Below are positions 38,749 to 50,472 of a stretch of DNA of 64,000 nucleotides, in pieces (within the stretch, counting starts at the first letter, position 1; every line of letters starts with the position of its first letter). Source of the DNA: Panacagrimonas sp. (GTDB lineage: Bacteria; Pseudomonadota; Gammaproteobacteria; Nevskiales; Nevskiaceae); contig NZ_JAJFBP010000016.1 in the NCBI RefSeq assembly GCF_020697055.1, forward strand, positions 1 to 64,000. The letters are read 5' to 3'. A program made the position numbers and the translations under genes. The notes under the pieces were generated by a model. That model saw only the letters and a program-made list of their open reading frames with translations. It did no database searches and was not told the origin of the DNA.

Positions 38749-41517
38749 GTGAACGATCCCCACCGCCCTGTTCCGCCGCTTTCGCCTCCACGCAGAATTG
38801 GCCGACTGCTGGCCGCGCTCAAGTCGCTGCCGCAGATGCGTCGGTCCGTGGCGGGCAAGCTCGTGGGCATCGTGCTGCTCACGGCGGTGTCCGTGCTGAT
38901 CGTCGCGATCACCTCGATCCTGGCGCACGACCTGTCGGTGTACCGCGCCTCGTGGGCGAACGACATCGCCACGGAAGCGAATCTGCTCTCACTGTCGGTG
39001 GTGCCGGCGATCGCGTTCGACGATCCGATCGCCACCCAGAACGGTCTGCTCGCCCTGAAGTCGAGACCCGCGATCCAGGAAGCGGCCATCTACCGTGCGG
39101 GCGGAAGGCTGTATGCAAGATACGCGCGGGATTCGCGCTCCCGGGCGTCTCCAACGCCGCCGCTCATCCCGCAGGGAATGCAGGTCTCGGGCCAGACCGT
39201 CGAGCTCTCGCGGTCGATCCAATACAACGGCGAATCGCTCGGGACCCTGTACGTGCGAGCGCGTTACGACATCGCCGAACGGGCCAAGGCGTATCTGGGC
39301 ATATTCGCGCTCATCACGACGCTGAGTTTCGTGGCTGCGCTGATCCTGGCGGCGCCGCTGTTGCGGACCTTCACCGAGCCCGTGGAAGCCATTGCACAGG
39401 TGGCGGGCCTGATCGTGCAGCGCGGTGACTATTCGCTGCGCGTCGCGCGAACCACCGATGACGAGATCGGCATCGTCGTGGATGCCCTCAATCGCATGCT
39501 CGACGAGGTCCAGGCGGGAACGCGTGCATTGCAGGACTCGAACGACTCGCTGCGATCCGAGGTCGCGGTGCGCCAGGCCGCCGAGCAGGCGCTGGCCATC
39601 GCGAGCGGCCGACTGGACAGCACGATGGCGGCCGCCGAGATCGGCGGCTGGATGTGGGACTTCGAGCGAAAGGAACTGACGGTCGATCGAAACTTCGCAG
39701 CGCTGTATGGGTTTGCCGACGAAAGCGCTCTGGTCGGCGAGCCCGACCTGCGTCTCCAGAAGATTCATTTGCAGGACAGGGCCGCCGTGGAAGCCGCGGA
39801 GCGCGACGCGCTGATCACCGGAATCCTCAGTTCGGTCGAATACCGGATCCTGCAGCCCGGCGGACAGCCGCCACGCTGGGTGATCTCGCGCGGCCGGGTG
39901 CTTCGCGATGCCGATGGCACCGCGCGACGGATCACCGGACTGCTGATCGACATCACGGCACAGAAGCGCGCCGACGAGGAACGCCAGGCCAACGAACGCG
40001 TCTACCGCGCGATCGGCGAATCGATTGAATACGGCATCTGGATCTGCGACGAAACCGGTCGCAACACCTACACCAGCGACTCGTTCCTGCGACTGACCGG
40101 CATGAGCCAGGCGCAGTGCGCCGAATTTGGATGGGGCGACGTGCTACATCCCGCCGAGCGCGATGCCACCCTGCGGGCCTGGGCCGAATGCGTCGCGCTT
40201 GGAAAACCCTGGTACCGGGAGCACCGCATCCGCGGAGTCGATGGCCACTATCACCCGATCCTGGCGCAGGGCGTTCCGATCTTCACCGACGACCAGCGCA
40301 TCGCCGGGTGGACCGGCATCAATCTGGACATCAGCCGTTTGAAGCGCACCGAGGATGCGCTGCGTGAAGCCGACCGCCGTAAGGACGACTTCCTGGCGAC
40401 GCTGGCGCACGAGTTGCGCAATCCGCTGGCCCCGATCCGCCACGCCACGCACATCCTGGGCTCGGCCGCGGCCAGCGAGGCGCAATGCGCGGCTAGCCGT
40501 GACGTCATCGCGCGCCAGGTGCAGCACATGGCGCTGCTACTCGACGATCTGCTCGAAATCTCGCGCATCACCCGCGGCCGGCTCGAACTGCGCCGCAGCC
40601 CCTCACGCCTGGAAGAACTGGTGGCCTCCGCCCTCGAGATCGCCAGGCCGCTGATCGAAGCTCGCAACCATCAGGTCGACCTCGACCTGCCGGTCCCATC
40701 GCCGGTGCTCGATGTGGATCCCCTGCGCATTTCGCAAGCTTTGGCCAACTTGCTGACCAACGCCGCAAAGTACACCGATGCGAACGGCCGCATCACGATC
40801 CGCGCACGCGTAATCGATGGGGGGATCAGCATCTCGGTGTCGGACACCGGCATGGGGCTGAGTGTCGAAGCGATCCCGCGGCTGTTCGAAATGTTTTCGC
40901 AGGTCCACGGCGTGCTCGAACGCAGCCAGGGCGGACTCGGCATTGGCCTGGCCATCGTCAAAGGCCTTCTCGGCCTGCACGACGGCACGGTAAGCGCGAG
41001 CAGCCCTGGCCTGGGACTAGGCAGCACGTTCACGATCCGGCTGCCGTCGTCGGCGCTGGTCGACGCTGCGCCGAACTGCCGACCCGCGGCCTCCCAACCA
41101 GCCGCCGCACCGCTCCAGGGTGCGTCGTCTCATCGGGTCCTGGTGGCCGACGACAATCGCGATTCGGCCGAGTCGCTCGCAATGCTGCTCAGGCTCGACG
41201 GCTACGACGTGCGAATCGCCGCGTCCGGATCCGAGGCCTTCGACATCGCCTCCTCCGAACGCATCGAGATGATGATCCTGGACATCGGCATGCCGGGAAT
41301 GACCGGCTACGAGGTCGCCGAGCGCATCCGCCAGCTGGACTGGGGCAGCTGTCGTCCGCTTCTGATCGCGCTCACCGGTTGGGGACGCCAGGAAGATATC
41401 GATCGGGCACGCGCGGCCGGGTTCGACCACCACCTGCGCAAGCCAGTCGATCTGTCCGAATTACATGCGCACCTTGCGGCGTACTGCAGCTCACATTCCG
41501 AATCCTCGCACGCCTGA
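38749..41517 (+). CDS. CHASE8-type hybrid sensor histidine kinase
   Basis: 922 residues; the GTG at 38749 is the best start (a Met later at 38836 is possible). Order: TM1 (about 37-59), periplasmic CHASE8-like domain (60-181; SVVPAIAFDDPIATQNGLLA), TM2 (182-205), HAMP, two PAS domains (about 291-405 and 418-535), HisKA with His554 in FLATLAHELRNPLAPI, HATPase (650-765) and receiver with Asp845 in LDIGMPGM. CHASE8 domains commonly pair with YfiR, so the periplasmic YfiR is likely the signal input and the TonB receptor the outer-membrane partner. Confidence 0.9.
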   Translation: MNDPHRPVPPLSPPRRIGRLLAALKSLPQMRRSVAGKLVGIVLLTAVSVLIVAITSILAHDLSVYRASWANDIATEANLLSLSVVPAIAFDDPIATQNGLLALKSRPAIQEAAIYRAGGRLYARYARDSRSRASPTPPLIPQGMQVSGQTVELSRSIQYNGESLGTLYVRARYDIAERAKAYLGIFALITTLSFVAALILAAPLLRTFTEPVEAIAQVAGLIVQRGDYSLRVARTTDDEIGIVVDALNRMLDEVQAGTRALQDSNDSLRSEVAVRQAAEQALAIASGRLDSTMAAAEIGGWMWDFERKELTVDRNFAALYGFADESALVGEPDLRLQKIHLQDRAAVEAAERDALITGILSSVEYRILQPGGQPPRWVISRGRVLRDADGTARRITGLLIDITAQKRADEERQANERVYRAIGESIEYGIWICDETGRNTYTSDSFLRLTGMSQAQCAEFGWGDVLHPAERDATLRAWAECVALGKPWYREHRIRGVDGHYHPILAQGVPIFTDDQRIAGWTGINLDISRLKRTEDALREADRRKDDFLATLAHELRNPLAPIRHATHILGSAAASEAQCAASRDVIARQVQHMALLLDDLLEISRITRGRLELRRSPSRLEELVASALEIARPLIEARNHQVDLDLPVPSPVLDVDPLRISQALANLLTNAAKYTDANGRITIRARVIDGGISISVSDTGMGLSVEAIPRLFEMFSQVHGVLERSQGGLGIGLAIVKGLLGLHDGTVSASSPGLGLGSTFTIRLPSSALVDAAPNCRPAASQPAAAPLQGASSHRVLVADDNRDSAESLAMLLRLDGYDVRIAASGSEAFDIASSERIEMMILDIGMPGMTGYEVAERIRQLDWGSCRPLLIALTGWGRQEDIDRARAAGFDHHLRKPVDLSELHAHLAAYCSSHSESSHA

Positions 41518-41820
41518 AACGGCCGGAAGCCCGGATCGTGCACTCGGAACCATCTGGGACCGGCGGGCATGAACCCTTCACCGCTGTGAGCACTCGTCGC
41601 TCGAACGGGGCGCGGGCACGCCGCTGTTCACCAGCGCCACCGCGGCACGTCGCGATCTGCCAACGGACTTCGCTTTGCGGGCGCAAAGTCCGAACGCACC
41701 GCGCGCCCGGGCGGATCACACCCCGGCCGACGTCGCGTTCCTGCAGCGGGTTCTCCCTGTATTGACCCCGCGCGACGGCACGACGATATTTTGGACTGGT
41801 TGGTCCAGAATGGAGGTTGC
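41518..41820. other. 303-bp gap between hybrid kinase and TetR
   Basis: No ORF is supported. It contains a hairpin CGGACTT...AAAGTCCG (41664-41692) with inner TTTGCG/CGCAAA, a TATATT-like -10 near 41785-41790, and the TetR operator at 41792-41807. The hairpin could end the upstream transcript, but no T run follows it. Confidence 0.5.
41792..41807. promoter_or_regulatory. Candidate TetR operator (TGGAC-N6-GTCCA)
   Basis: TGGACTGGTTGGTCCA: inverted 5-bp arms around 6 bp, sitting just before the GGAGG ribosome binding site and the GTG start of the TetR gene, and just after a TATATT-like -10. Position suggests self-repression. Confidence 0.45.
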
Positions 41821-42402
41821 GTGGGACGCGCCCGGGAATTCGACGAGCAGCAGGCGATCGACAAGGCCATGCGGCTGTTCTGGCGCAAGGGCTACGACGC
41901 CGCGCCCCTGCCCGACCTGCTGCGCGAGATGGACCTGTCCCGCAGCAGCTTCTACAACGCGTTCGGACAGAAGCGCCGCGTGCTCGCCGAAGCGGTGCGC
42001 CGCTACATGGAGCACGGCATGGACGGCGTGCTGCTGCCCCTGTTCGATCCCGAGGCCGGTCGCGCCCAGATCGAGGAAACGTTCCGGCGGATGGTGGAGC
42101 ACACCGCCGGCGACAAGGGCAGGTTCGGATGCCTGGTCAACAACTGCATGACCGAGGTCGCGGCACGCGACAGCGAGGCGCGCAAGCTGCTGGCCGCTGC
42201 GCGCGCTCAGGTCGAGGACGGCTTCGTACGCGCCGTCGAGCGCGGCCAGGCGCAGGGGACGATCGCGCGCAACGAAAGTCCGCGCTCGATCGGCCGGTTC
42301 CTGCTGAACACGTTTTCGGGACTCAACGTGGCGTCGAAAGGACGGCCCGGACGCGCGGTGCTCGAAGACATCGCGCGCGTTGCGCTGCGCATCCTGGACT
42401 GA
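41821..42402 (+). CDS. TetR-family transcriptional regulator
   Basis: 193 residues from the GTG at 41821 with GGAGG 4 nt upstream. N-terminal HTH: DKAMRLFWRKGYDAAPLPDL then LSRSSFYNAFGQKRRVLAEA. The C-terminal ligand domain is of the LmrA/YxaF type with FGCLVNNCMTEVAARD. It is followed 24 bp later by an SDR gene and then a GST gene, so it probably controls a small detoxification operon. Confidence 0.92.
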   Translation: MGRAREFDEQQAIDKAMRLFWRKGYDAAPLPDLLREMDLSRSSFYNAFGQKRRVLAEAVRRYMEHGMDGVLLPLFDPEAGRAQIEETFRRMVEHTAGDKGRFGCLVNNCMTEVAARDSEARKLLAAARAQVEDGFVRAVERGQAQGTIARNESPRSIGRFLLNTFSGLNVASKGRPGRAVLEDIARVALRILD

Positions 42403-42426
42403 CGCCTTCTGGAGGAGAACGCCACG

Positions 42427-43143
42427 ATGAACACCCGACCGCTGTGCGCCATCGTCGGAGCCGGCGCCGGCCTGGGCGTTGCGCTGGCCCGCGCCTTCGC
42501 CGCCAACGGACACGATCTGCTGCTGGTCGGCCGATCCGCCTCAGGCCAATCGGCCGCGCGCGAGGCCGGCGATTCCGCCGGCGCACGCGTCGAGGTACGC
42601 GAGGCCGATGCGCGCGATCCGCAGGCCCTGTCCCAAGCCCTGCAGGCGGCAATGCCGCCCGAGGTGCTGATCTACAACCCTCGGGCCGGCATCACGTCCC
42701 GTCCGCCGCTGGAGGTCACGCCGCAGGACCTGCAGGACATCCTGGCGCTCGAGGTCGTCGGCGCCTTCGCCGCCGCCAAGGCCGTGCTGCCCGCGATGAC
42801 CGAACGCGGCCGCGGCACGATCATCTTCAGCAGCGCCACCGCCGCGCTGCGCGGCTCGGGCCGCAACATGCTCTACGCGGTCGGCAAGTTCGGTCTGCGC
42901 GGCCTGTCGCAGTCGCTGGCCAAGGCCTATGCATCCAAGGGCGTGCACGTGGCCCACGTGCGCCTGGATTGCGCGCTCGACGTACCCGTCGTGCGCAAGA
43001 TGATGGGCGAGCGCTACGACAAGTCCCTGACCGCCGATACCGACGACGTCGCGCGCAGCTACGTCTGGATCCATCAGCAACCGCGCTCGGCCTGGAGCAA
43101 CGAGATCGAGCTGCGGCCCTACACCGAAAACTGGACCTGCTGA
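42427..43143 (+). CDS. Short-chain dehydrogenase/reductase
   Basis: 238 residues, GGAGGAG ahead of the ATG. Rossmann glycine motif GAGAGLGVAL (11-20), catalytic Ser in SSATAALRG and YxxxK in YAVGK. The usual NNAG reads NPRAG. It should use NAD(P)H to reduce or oxidise a carbonyl or alcohol in the cytoplasm. It is cotranscribed with the TetR and GST genes. Confidence 0.92.
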   Translation: MNTRPLCAIVGAGAGLGVALARAFAANGHDLLLVGRSASGQSAAREAGDSAGARVEVREADARDPQALSQALQAAMPPEVLIYNPRAGITSRPPLEVTPQDLQDILALEVVGAFAAAKAVLPAMTERGRGTIIFSSATAALRGSGRNMLYAVGKFGLRGLSQSLAKAYASKGVHVAHVRLDCALDVPVVRKMMGERYDKSLTADTDDVARSYVWIHQQPRSAWSNEIELRPYTENWTC

Positions 43144-43165
43144 CCCCGGGTCGAGGAGAGATGAC

Positions 43166-43804
43166 GTGAAGCTCTACAACTGGCAGTTCGCGCCCAATTG
43201 CCGGCGCGTGCGCATGTTCGTTCTCGAGAAGAAGCTCGACCTGCCGTCGATCGAGGAGGTGGTCGGATCGGGTCTGCGCCTGCTCCCGGCCTACGTCGAT
43301 CGCTGGCCGCACGCGATGGTTCCCATGCTGGAAACCGACCAAGGCGCGCGCATCGGCGAGGCGATGGCGATCTGCCGCTATTTCGAGGATCTCCATCCCG
43401 AGCCGAACCTGATGGGTCGCGACGCGCTGGAGAAAGCGACCGTGGAGATGTGGGAACGGCGCGCCTATGACGAAGGCATGATCGGCACCGCCGAGGTCTT
43501 CCGGAACTCGCACCCCGACTTCGTCGATCGCGGCCTGCCGGGAGCGCTCGACCGCGTGCCGCAGATCCCGGCGCTGATCGAACGCGGCCGTGGCCGCGTT
43601 GCGCGCTTCTATCGCAAATGCGAAGCCCAGCTGAAGTCCAACGACTGGATCGCCGGCTCGAGGTTCACCGTCGCCGACATCACCACGCTGTGCGCAATGG
43701 ACTTCGCGATCTTCAACGGCATGACGATTCCGGACGACTGCGCCTCGATCCGGCGCTGGTACGACCGGGTCAACAGCCGCCCCACCGCCGCCGCGAGCCA
43801 GTAG
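43166..43804 (+). CDS. Glutathione S-transferase
   Basis: 212 residues. Thioredoxin-fold N-terminal domain (MKLYNWQFAPNCRRVRMFVL, 1-80) with MVPMLETDQGARIGEAMAIC carrying the cis-Pro and the Glu-Ser-like region for glutathione, and an all-helical C-terminal domain (SRFTVADIT). It conjugates glutathione to electrophiles. It follows the SDR gene by 22 bp. Confidence 0.92.
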   Translation: MKLYNWQFAPNCRRVRMFVLEKKLDLPSIEEVVGSGLRLLPAYVDRWPHAMVPMLETDQGARIGEAMAICRYFEDLHPEPNLMGRDALEKATVEMWERRAYDEGMIGTAEVFRNSHPDFVDRGLPGALDRVPQIPALIERGRGRVARFYRKCEAQLKSNDWIAGSRFTVADITTLCAMDFAIFNGMTIPDDCASIRRWYDRVNSRPTAAASQ

Positions 43805-43884
43805 CCCGCATTTTTGCGAAGGACGCGGCCCCGGCCTGCCGGGGACGCGCTGCCCCGTTGCTCCCAGCGTCCCGTTCCGAACCC

Positions 43885-45201
43885 ATGAGAAATCGATTCC
43901 ACGGCATCGCCCGCCCCGCCGGCCTTGCCGCGTTCCTGCTTTTGCCGCTGGTCATGGCGCCGTGCGCGCAGGCCGCGGCCGGCTACTTCGTGCTGGGCTA
44001 CGGGCCCTACGCGCACCAGTCGGCCGGCGCATCGGCGGCCGTGGGTTTCGATGCGTTCGTCGGCGCCACCAATCCGGCGAAGCTGCCGTACGTGGGGACC
44101 CGGCTGGACCTGGGGATGCTCGCGTTCATGCCCTACCGCCGCATCACGCGCACCGGATCCGAGACGCCCTTCGACATCCAGTCCAAGAGCCGCAACGATC
44201 TGTTCATCGTCCCCGACGGCGCCTATGCGCGACGCATCGACCCGACGTGGTCCTGGGGCGTCACGCTGTACGGCAACGGCGGGTTGAACACCGAATACCA
44301 CGAGACCACGAACGTCCCGGGCACGAACGCCAACCCCGAGCGCTGCAAGAACCGACCGGGGAACTTCTTCGGCGGATGCGGCGAAGCCGGTTTCGACCTG
44401 CTGCAGCTCGTGGTTGCACCGACGCTGGCGGCGCGCGTGAACGACGTGCACAGCTTCGGCGTCACGCCGCTGCTCGCCTACCAGCAGATGCGGGTGTACG
44501 GCCTGCAGGCCTTCGAAGCCATATCCCGTGATGCGGACAAGGTCACCAACAACGGCTACGAAGGCGCCTACGGCTCCGGCGTGCGCGTGGGATGGCTCGG
44601 GCGACTGACGCCTTGGTTCGACCTGGGCGCGACGTACGCGACCAAGATCTACATGCAGGATTTTCACGAATACCGCGGCCTGCTCGCCGGCGGCAGCTTC
44701 GACATCCCGGCCAACTTCAGCGTCGGCATGGCGTTGAAGGACCAGGACGTCACGCTGGCGCTCGAGGTGCATCGCATCTTCTTCGGAAACGTCCCGGCGC
44801 TGGCCAACGGCGAGCTCAATTCGCTGACCGATCCCACCACGCCGCTCGGTGACAAACAGGGCAGCGGTTTCAACTGGCATCACCAGACCAATTACCGGAT
44901 GGCGCTGATGTGGCACGCGACGCCGCGTCTGGACCTGCGCGCCGGCTTCGCCTACGGACGCGTGCCGCAGGCTGACAGCTCGAACAACACGGTGACGTTC
45001 TCGATGCTCGCGCCCAATCCGGCACTCAATCTCACCGCCGGATTTTCCTACCAGCTGTCGCCGCGCACGGAAGTGCACTTCGCCTACGGCTCCTATCGCC
45101 GCGGCGAGTACCAGGGACGCTCCGCGATCTTCCAGGGCGCCAGCGAGAAAGCCGAACCGCGGGTGGAAACGATCTACCTTGCGTGGAGCCGCCACTGGTA
45201 G
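43885..45201 (+). CDS. FadL/OmpP1-type outer-membrane transporter
   Basis: 438 residues from ATG 43885; the signal peptide (APCAQAAAG) sets the start. The mature N-terminus (GYFVLGYGPYAHQSAGASAA...ATNPAKLPYVGTRLDLG) matches the hatch of FadL/TodX hydrocarbon or fatty-acid porins, and the rest is beta-barrel ending in an aromatic (SRHW). It should import hydrophobic compounds. Confidence 0.87.
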   Translation: MRNRFHGIARPAGLAAFLLLPLVMAPCAQAAAGYFVLGYGPYAHQSAGASAAVGFDAFVGATNPAKLPYVGTRLDLGMLAFMPYRRITRTGSETPFDIQSKSRNDLFIVPDGAYARRIDPTWSWGVTLYGNGGLNTEYHETTNVPGTNANPERCKNRPGNFFGGCGEAGFDLLQLVVAPTLAARVNDVHSFGVTPLLAYQQMRVYGLQAFEAISRDADKVTNNGYEGAYGSGVRVGWLGRLTPWFDLGATYATKIYMQDFHEYRGLLAGGSFDIPANFSVGMALKDQDVTLALEVHRIFFGNVPALANGELNSLTDPTTPLGDKQGSGFNWHHQTNYRMALMWHATPRLDLRAGFAYGRVPQADSSNNTVTFSMLAPNPALNLTAGFSYQLSPRTEVHFAYGSYRRGEYQGRSAIFQGASEKAEPRVETIYLAWSRHW

Positions 45202-45333
45202 GCGGCCCCTCGACCGGGACCGGGACAACGCACCGCCGGGCGAATTGCCTGACCTTCGACGACCGCAAGGCGCGGACGTCTCAAGGCTGCGGCGATCTCC
45301 TATCCTGCGCAGCATCTCCGCGTCCGTCCCGTC

Positions 45334-47852
<2,519 letters not shown>

Positions 47853-47856
<4 letters not shown>

Positions 47857-48827
47857 CGGCGCGGGGCGAAGCGGCGTCGATATTCGCCCGGCGTGATGCC
47901 GACGACGCGCTGGAACACTTTTCGAAACGCGCCGGGATCCACGTACCCGACCTGCCACGCGACGTCGTCGACCGCCTTGGCCGACAGCTCCAGCAGTTCG
48001 CGCGCGCGTCCTACGCGCAACCGCTGCAGGTAGGTGGTCGGTGTATCGCCGGTGGCGGACTTGAACCGGCGCAGGAACGTGCGTTCGCCCAGCCCCGATG
48101 CCGCCGCCAGCCGCGGCATCGACACCTGGTCCGGATAACGCTCGGCGAGCCATTGCTGCGCGCGCAGCACCGCCGCGTCGCCGTGCGTGGTCGCCGGCGT
48201 GTGCGGTGCGTAGTGGCTCTGCTCGCGGCCGGCCGGATCCACCAGGAACATGCGCGCGGTCTGCAGCATCAGCGCCGGCGTCAGGAAACGCTCGATCAGC
48301 CGCAGACCCAGGTCGATCCAGGCCATCACGCCGCCCGCGGTGAGCAGGTCGCCATCGTCGATCAGCATGCGGTCCGTCTCCAGACGCACCGCGGGATACG
48401 CGGAGGCAAAGGCGCCGGCCAGCGCCCAGTGCGTCGTGGCCTTGCGTCCGTCGAGCAGGCCGGTTGCGGCGAGCAGAAAGGCGCCGGCACACACCGAGCA
48501 CAGGCTCGTGCCTTCGCGATGGCGCGCGCGCAGCCACGGCACCAGCGGCGCAGCTTCGGCGGGCGTGACCGTGCCGGACAGGCGCGGTGGCAGGATCACC
48601 GCCGACAGACCCGCTCCGCGTCGCCCGCGGCACTGCTCAGGCGCGAGCTCCTGCACGGTCATCTGCGGCATCGAGCGGTTCGACGCCGCCAGGCGCGAGG
48701 CGGTTTCGAACAGATCGATCAAGCCGTGCACGGAGGCCCGCTGGGCGCCGGGATAGGCCAGCACCGCGACGCGCACCGATTTTCGGGCCGTGTCGGATTT
48801 GACCCGTTGACTGTCGTTTCTGCCCAT
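47853..48827 (-). CDS. GlxA-like AraC-family regulator
   Basis: 324 residues. N-terminal DJ-1/PfpI-like domain (18-185; RVAVLAYPGAQRASVHGLID, GTSLCSVCAGAFLLAATGLL with the nucleophile-elbow Cys) and a C-terminal AraC HTH (about 220-320; MPRLAAASGLGERTFLRRFK and VGYVDPGAFRKVFQRVVGIT). It is probably a ligand-responsive activator; the target is not obvious but the divergent small membrane protein gene is a candidate. Confidence 0.9.
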
Positions 48828-48887
48828 GGGCGCGATCGTCGGGCGCCCCTAGGCTTTGCGTCAACGCCATCGCCCACCTGGAACGCC

Positions 48888-49283
48888 ATGACCGCCGACG
48901 TCCTGCTGCACGCCTCGCTGCTCGCCTGCACCGCGTACTTCCTGTGCATGTGCGCCGCGCACTTCGTGGGCTTCAAGGTGCCGATCCTGTTCGTCTACTG
49001 GAACGTTCCCTCGAACCACTACCAGGACATGATCATCTCGTTCTGCGCCCTGACCTACGCCGTGCTGTTCGCAGGCGCCTCGATGATCCCGGCCTCGGTG
49101 CCCGTTGCGATCGTGGCGCTGGCCGGCACCGTGCTCGGACTCTCAGCGGTCAACCTGTCCAAGGATCTGCGCGAGAAGATCCAGGGCCGATCGACGCTTG
49201 CGTACTGGGCGCAGACCGGAATGATCGCGGGCCTCGTGGTGTGGCTCGGCGTGCTGTACCAGGCCACGCAGAACGTGGCGTGA
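48888..49283 (+). CDS. Small four-TM membrane protein, unknown
   Basis: 131 residues from ATG 48888. About four hydrophobic segments (8-26, 48-66, 70-88, 110-128) and a cytoplasmic loop NLSKDLREKIQGRS. No family recognised. It is divergent from the GlxA-type regulator (60 bp), which may control it. Confidence 0.75.
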   Translation: MTADVLLHASLLACTAYFLCMCAAHFVGFKVPILFVYWNVPSNHYQDMIISFCALTYAVLFAGASMIPASVPVAIVALAGTVLGLSAVNLSKDLREKIQGRSTLAYWAQTGMIAGLVVWLGVLYQATQNVA

Positions 49284-49364
49284 TCTGCGCGCAGATGGCG
49301 ATCGAAACCGTGTCGCGTCGCGGAGCCTGCCGCCTTTCTTCGCGACAAGCAGCCTGCTGAAACG

Positions 49365-49391
49365 AAAAAGCCCCCGGCGTTCGAGGGCTTT
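49365..49391 (-). terminator. Intrinsic terminator of tRNA-Val
   Basis: AAAGCCC (49367-49373) pairs with GGGCTTT (49385-49391) and is followed on the minus strand by a U tract. It lies 64 bp past the tRNA 3' end. Confidence 0.75.
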
Positions 49392-49455
49392 GCCGCATCC
49401 GAGACGTGTACGGGCTCGGGTGGGGTCGGTACTTGCGGTCAAGTACCTGTTTTGT

Positions 49456-49530
49456 TGGTGGATGGTACAGGGATCGAACCTGTGGCCCCCGCCGTGTGAA
49501 GGCGATGCTCTACCGCTGAGCTAACCATCC
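49456..49530 (-). tRNA. tRNA-Val (anticodon CAC)
   Basis: 75-nt cloverleaf with encoded CCA. The 5' half begins GGATGGTTAGCTCAGCGG, the anticodon loop is TTCACAC (anticodon CAC, reading GUG), and the T arm contains GGTTCGATCC. The acceptor pairs GGATGGT with ACCATCC. Confidence 0.95.
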
Positions 49531-49581
49531 AAACCCTGAGCGATCAGGGGCGCGCATGGTAGTGAGCCACCCTCCGACGCG

Positions 49582-50472
49582 TCAATTCCCGGCGGCCGCC
49601 CCGGCCAGCGTGAAGATGAACGTCGAGCCGCTGTCCCGTGGCGCGGGCTGCACGCGGATCGTGCCGCCGTGGCGCTCGACAATCTTCTTGCAGATCGGCA
49701 GGCCCAGCCCGGTGCCCTCGTACTGGTCATCCACGTGCAGGCGCTGGAACAGCATGAACACCTTGCTCTCGTACTCCTGCGGGATGCCGATGCCATTGTC
49801 GGTGATGCGCCATTCCCAGCCCTCGGCCGTGGGCGTGCACGTGACTTCCACGCGCGGCTGGACGCCCGGCGCCTGGAACTTCACCGCGTTGTCGATCAGG
49901 TTCTGCAGGACCTGCCCGAGCTGCGTTCGATCGGCCCGGATGCGCGGCAGATCGCCGAGCACGATTTGCGCGTCGGCCTCCTGCAGGCGCGCTCGCAAGC
50001 GGGTGCGCACGTCCTCGACCAGCGCGCGGCTGTCGATCCAGGCCGGCGCCAGCGGCACGCGGCTGGCGCGGGCGTACTCCAGCAGATCGTCGATCAGGCT
50101 CTGCATCCGGCGCACACCGGATTCGATGAACGCGACGAACTCCTGGCCGTCGTCGTCGAGTTCGGCGGCATAGCGACGCGCCAACAATTGCGAGAACCCG
50201 GCGACCGATCGCAGCGGCGCTTTCAGATCGTGCGACGCGACGTACGCGAACTGCTCGAGCTCCGCGTTCGAATGGGCCAGCTGCTCGGCCTTTTCGCGCA
50301 GCTGTTTTTCCACGCGCCGACGCTCCACCACCTCGCGCACCAGTTCGCGGTTGCGCTCGTACAACTCCAGGCTCTTCTGCTCGAGCAGCTGCTCGGCCTG
50401 GCGGCGCGCGGCTTTCTGGCGTTCGAGTTCGCGGCGAAGCAGCTCGATCTCGGATGTCTCCATCGGCGTCAT
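49582..50472 (-). CDS. Histidine kinase partnered with H-NOX
   Basis: 296 residues with no sensor domain: a long N-terminal coiled coil (5-75), then HisKA with His81 in FAYVASHDLKAPLRSV and HATPase (NLIDNAVKF, GIGIPQEYESKV, GTGLGLPICKKI). Its start overlaps the stop of the H-NOX gene (ATGA), so it is the partner kinase (HnoK-like), whose activity is set by the heme sensor. No receiver is fused, so a response regulator must be elsewhere. Confidence 0.9.
   Translation of the reverse strand: MTPMETSEIELLRRELERQKAARRQAEQLLEQKSLELYERNRELVREVVERRRVEKQLREKAEQLAHSNAELEQFAYVASHDLKAPLRSVAGFSQLLARRYAAELDDDGQEFVAFIESGVRRMQSLIDDLLEYARASRVPLAPAWIDSRALVEDVRTRLRARLQEADAQIVLGDLPRIRADRTQLGQVLQNLIDNAVKFQAPGVQPRVEVTCTPTAEGWEWRITDNGIGIPQEYESKVFMLFQRLHVDDQYEGTGLGLPICKKIVERHGGTIRVQPAPRDSGSTFIFTLAGAAAGN

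Noticed and set aside
41664-41692. Intrinsic terminator after the CHASE8 kinase
   Set aside because: A hairpin is present but no T run follows on either strand, so it is not called a terminator.
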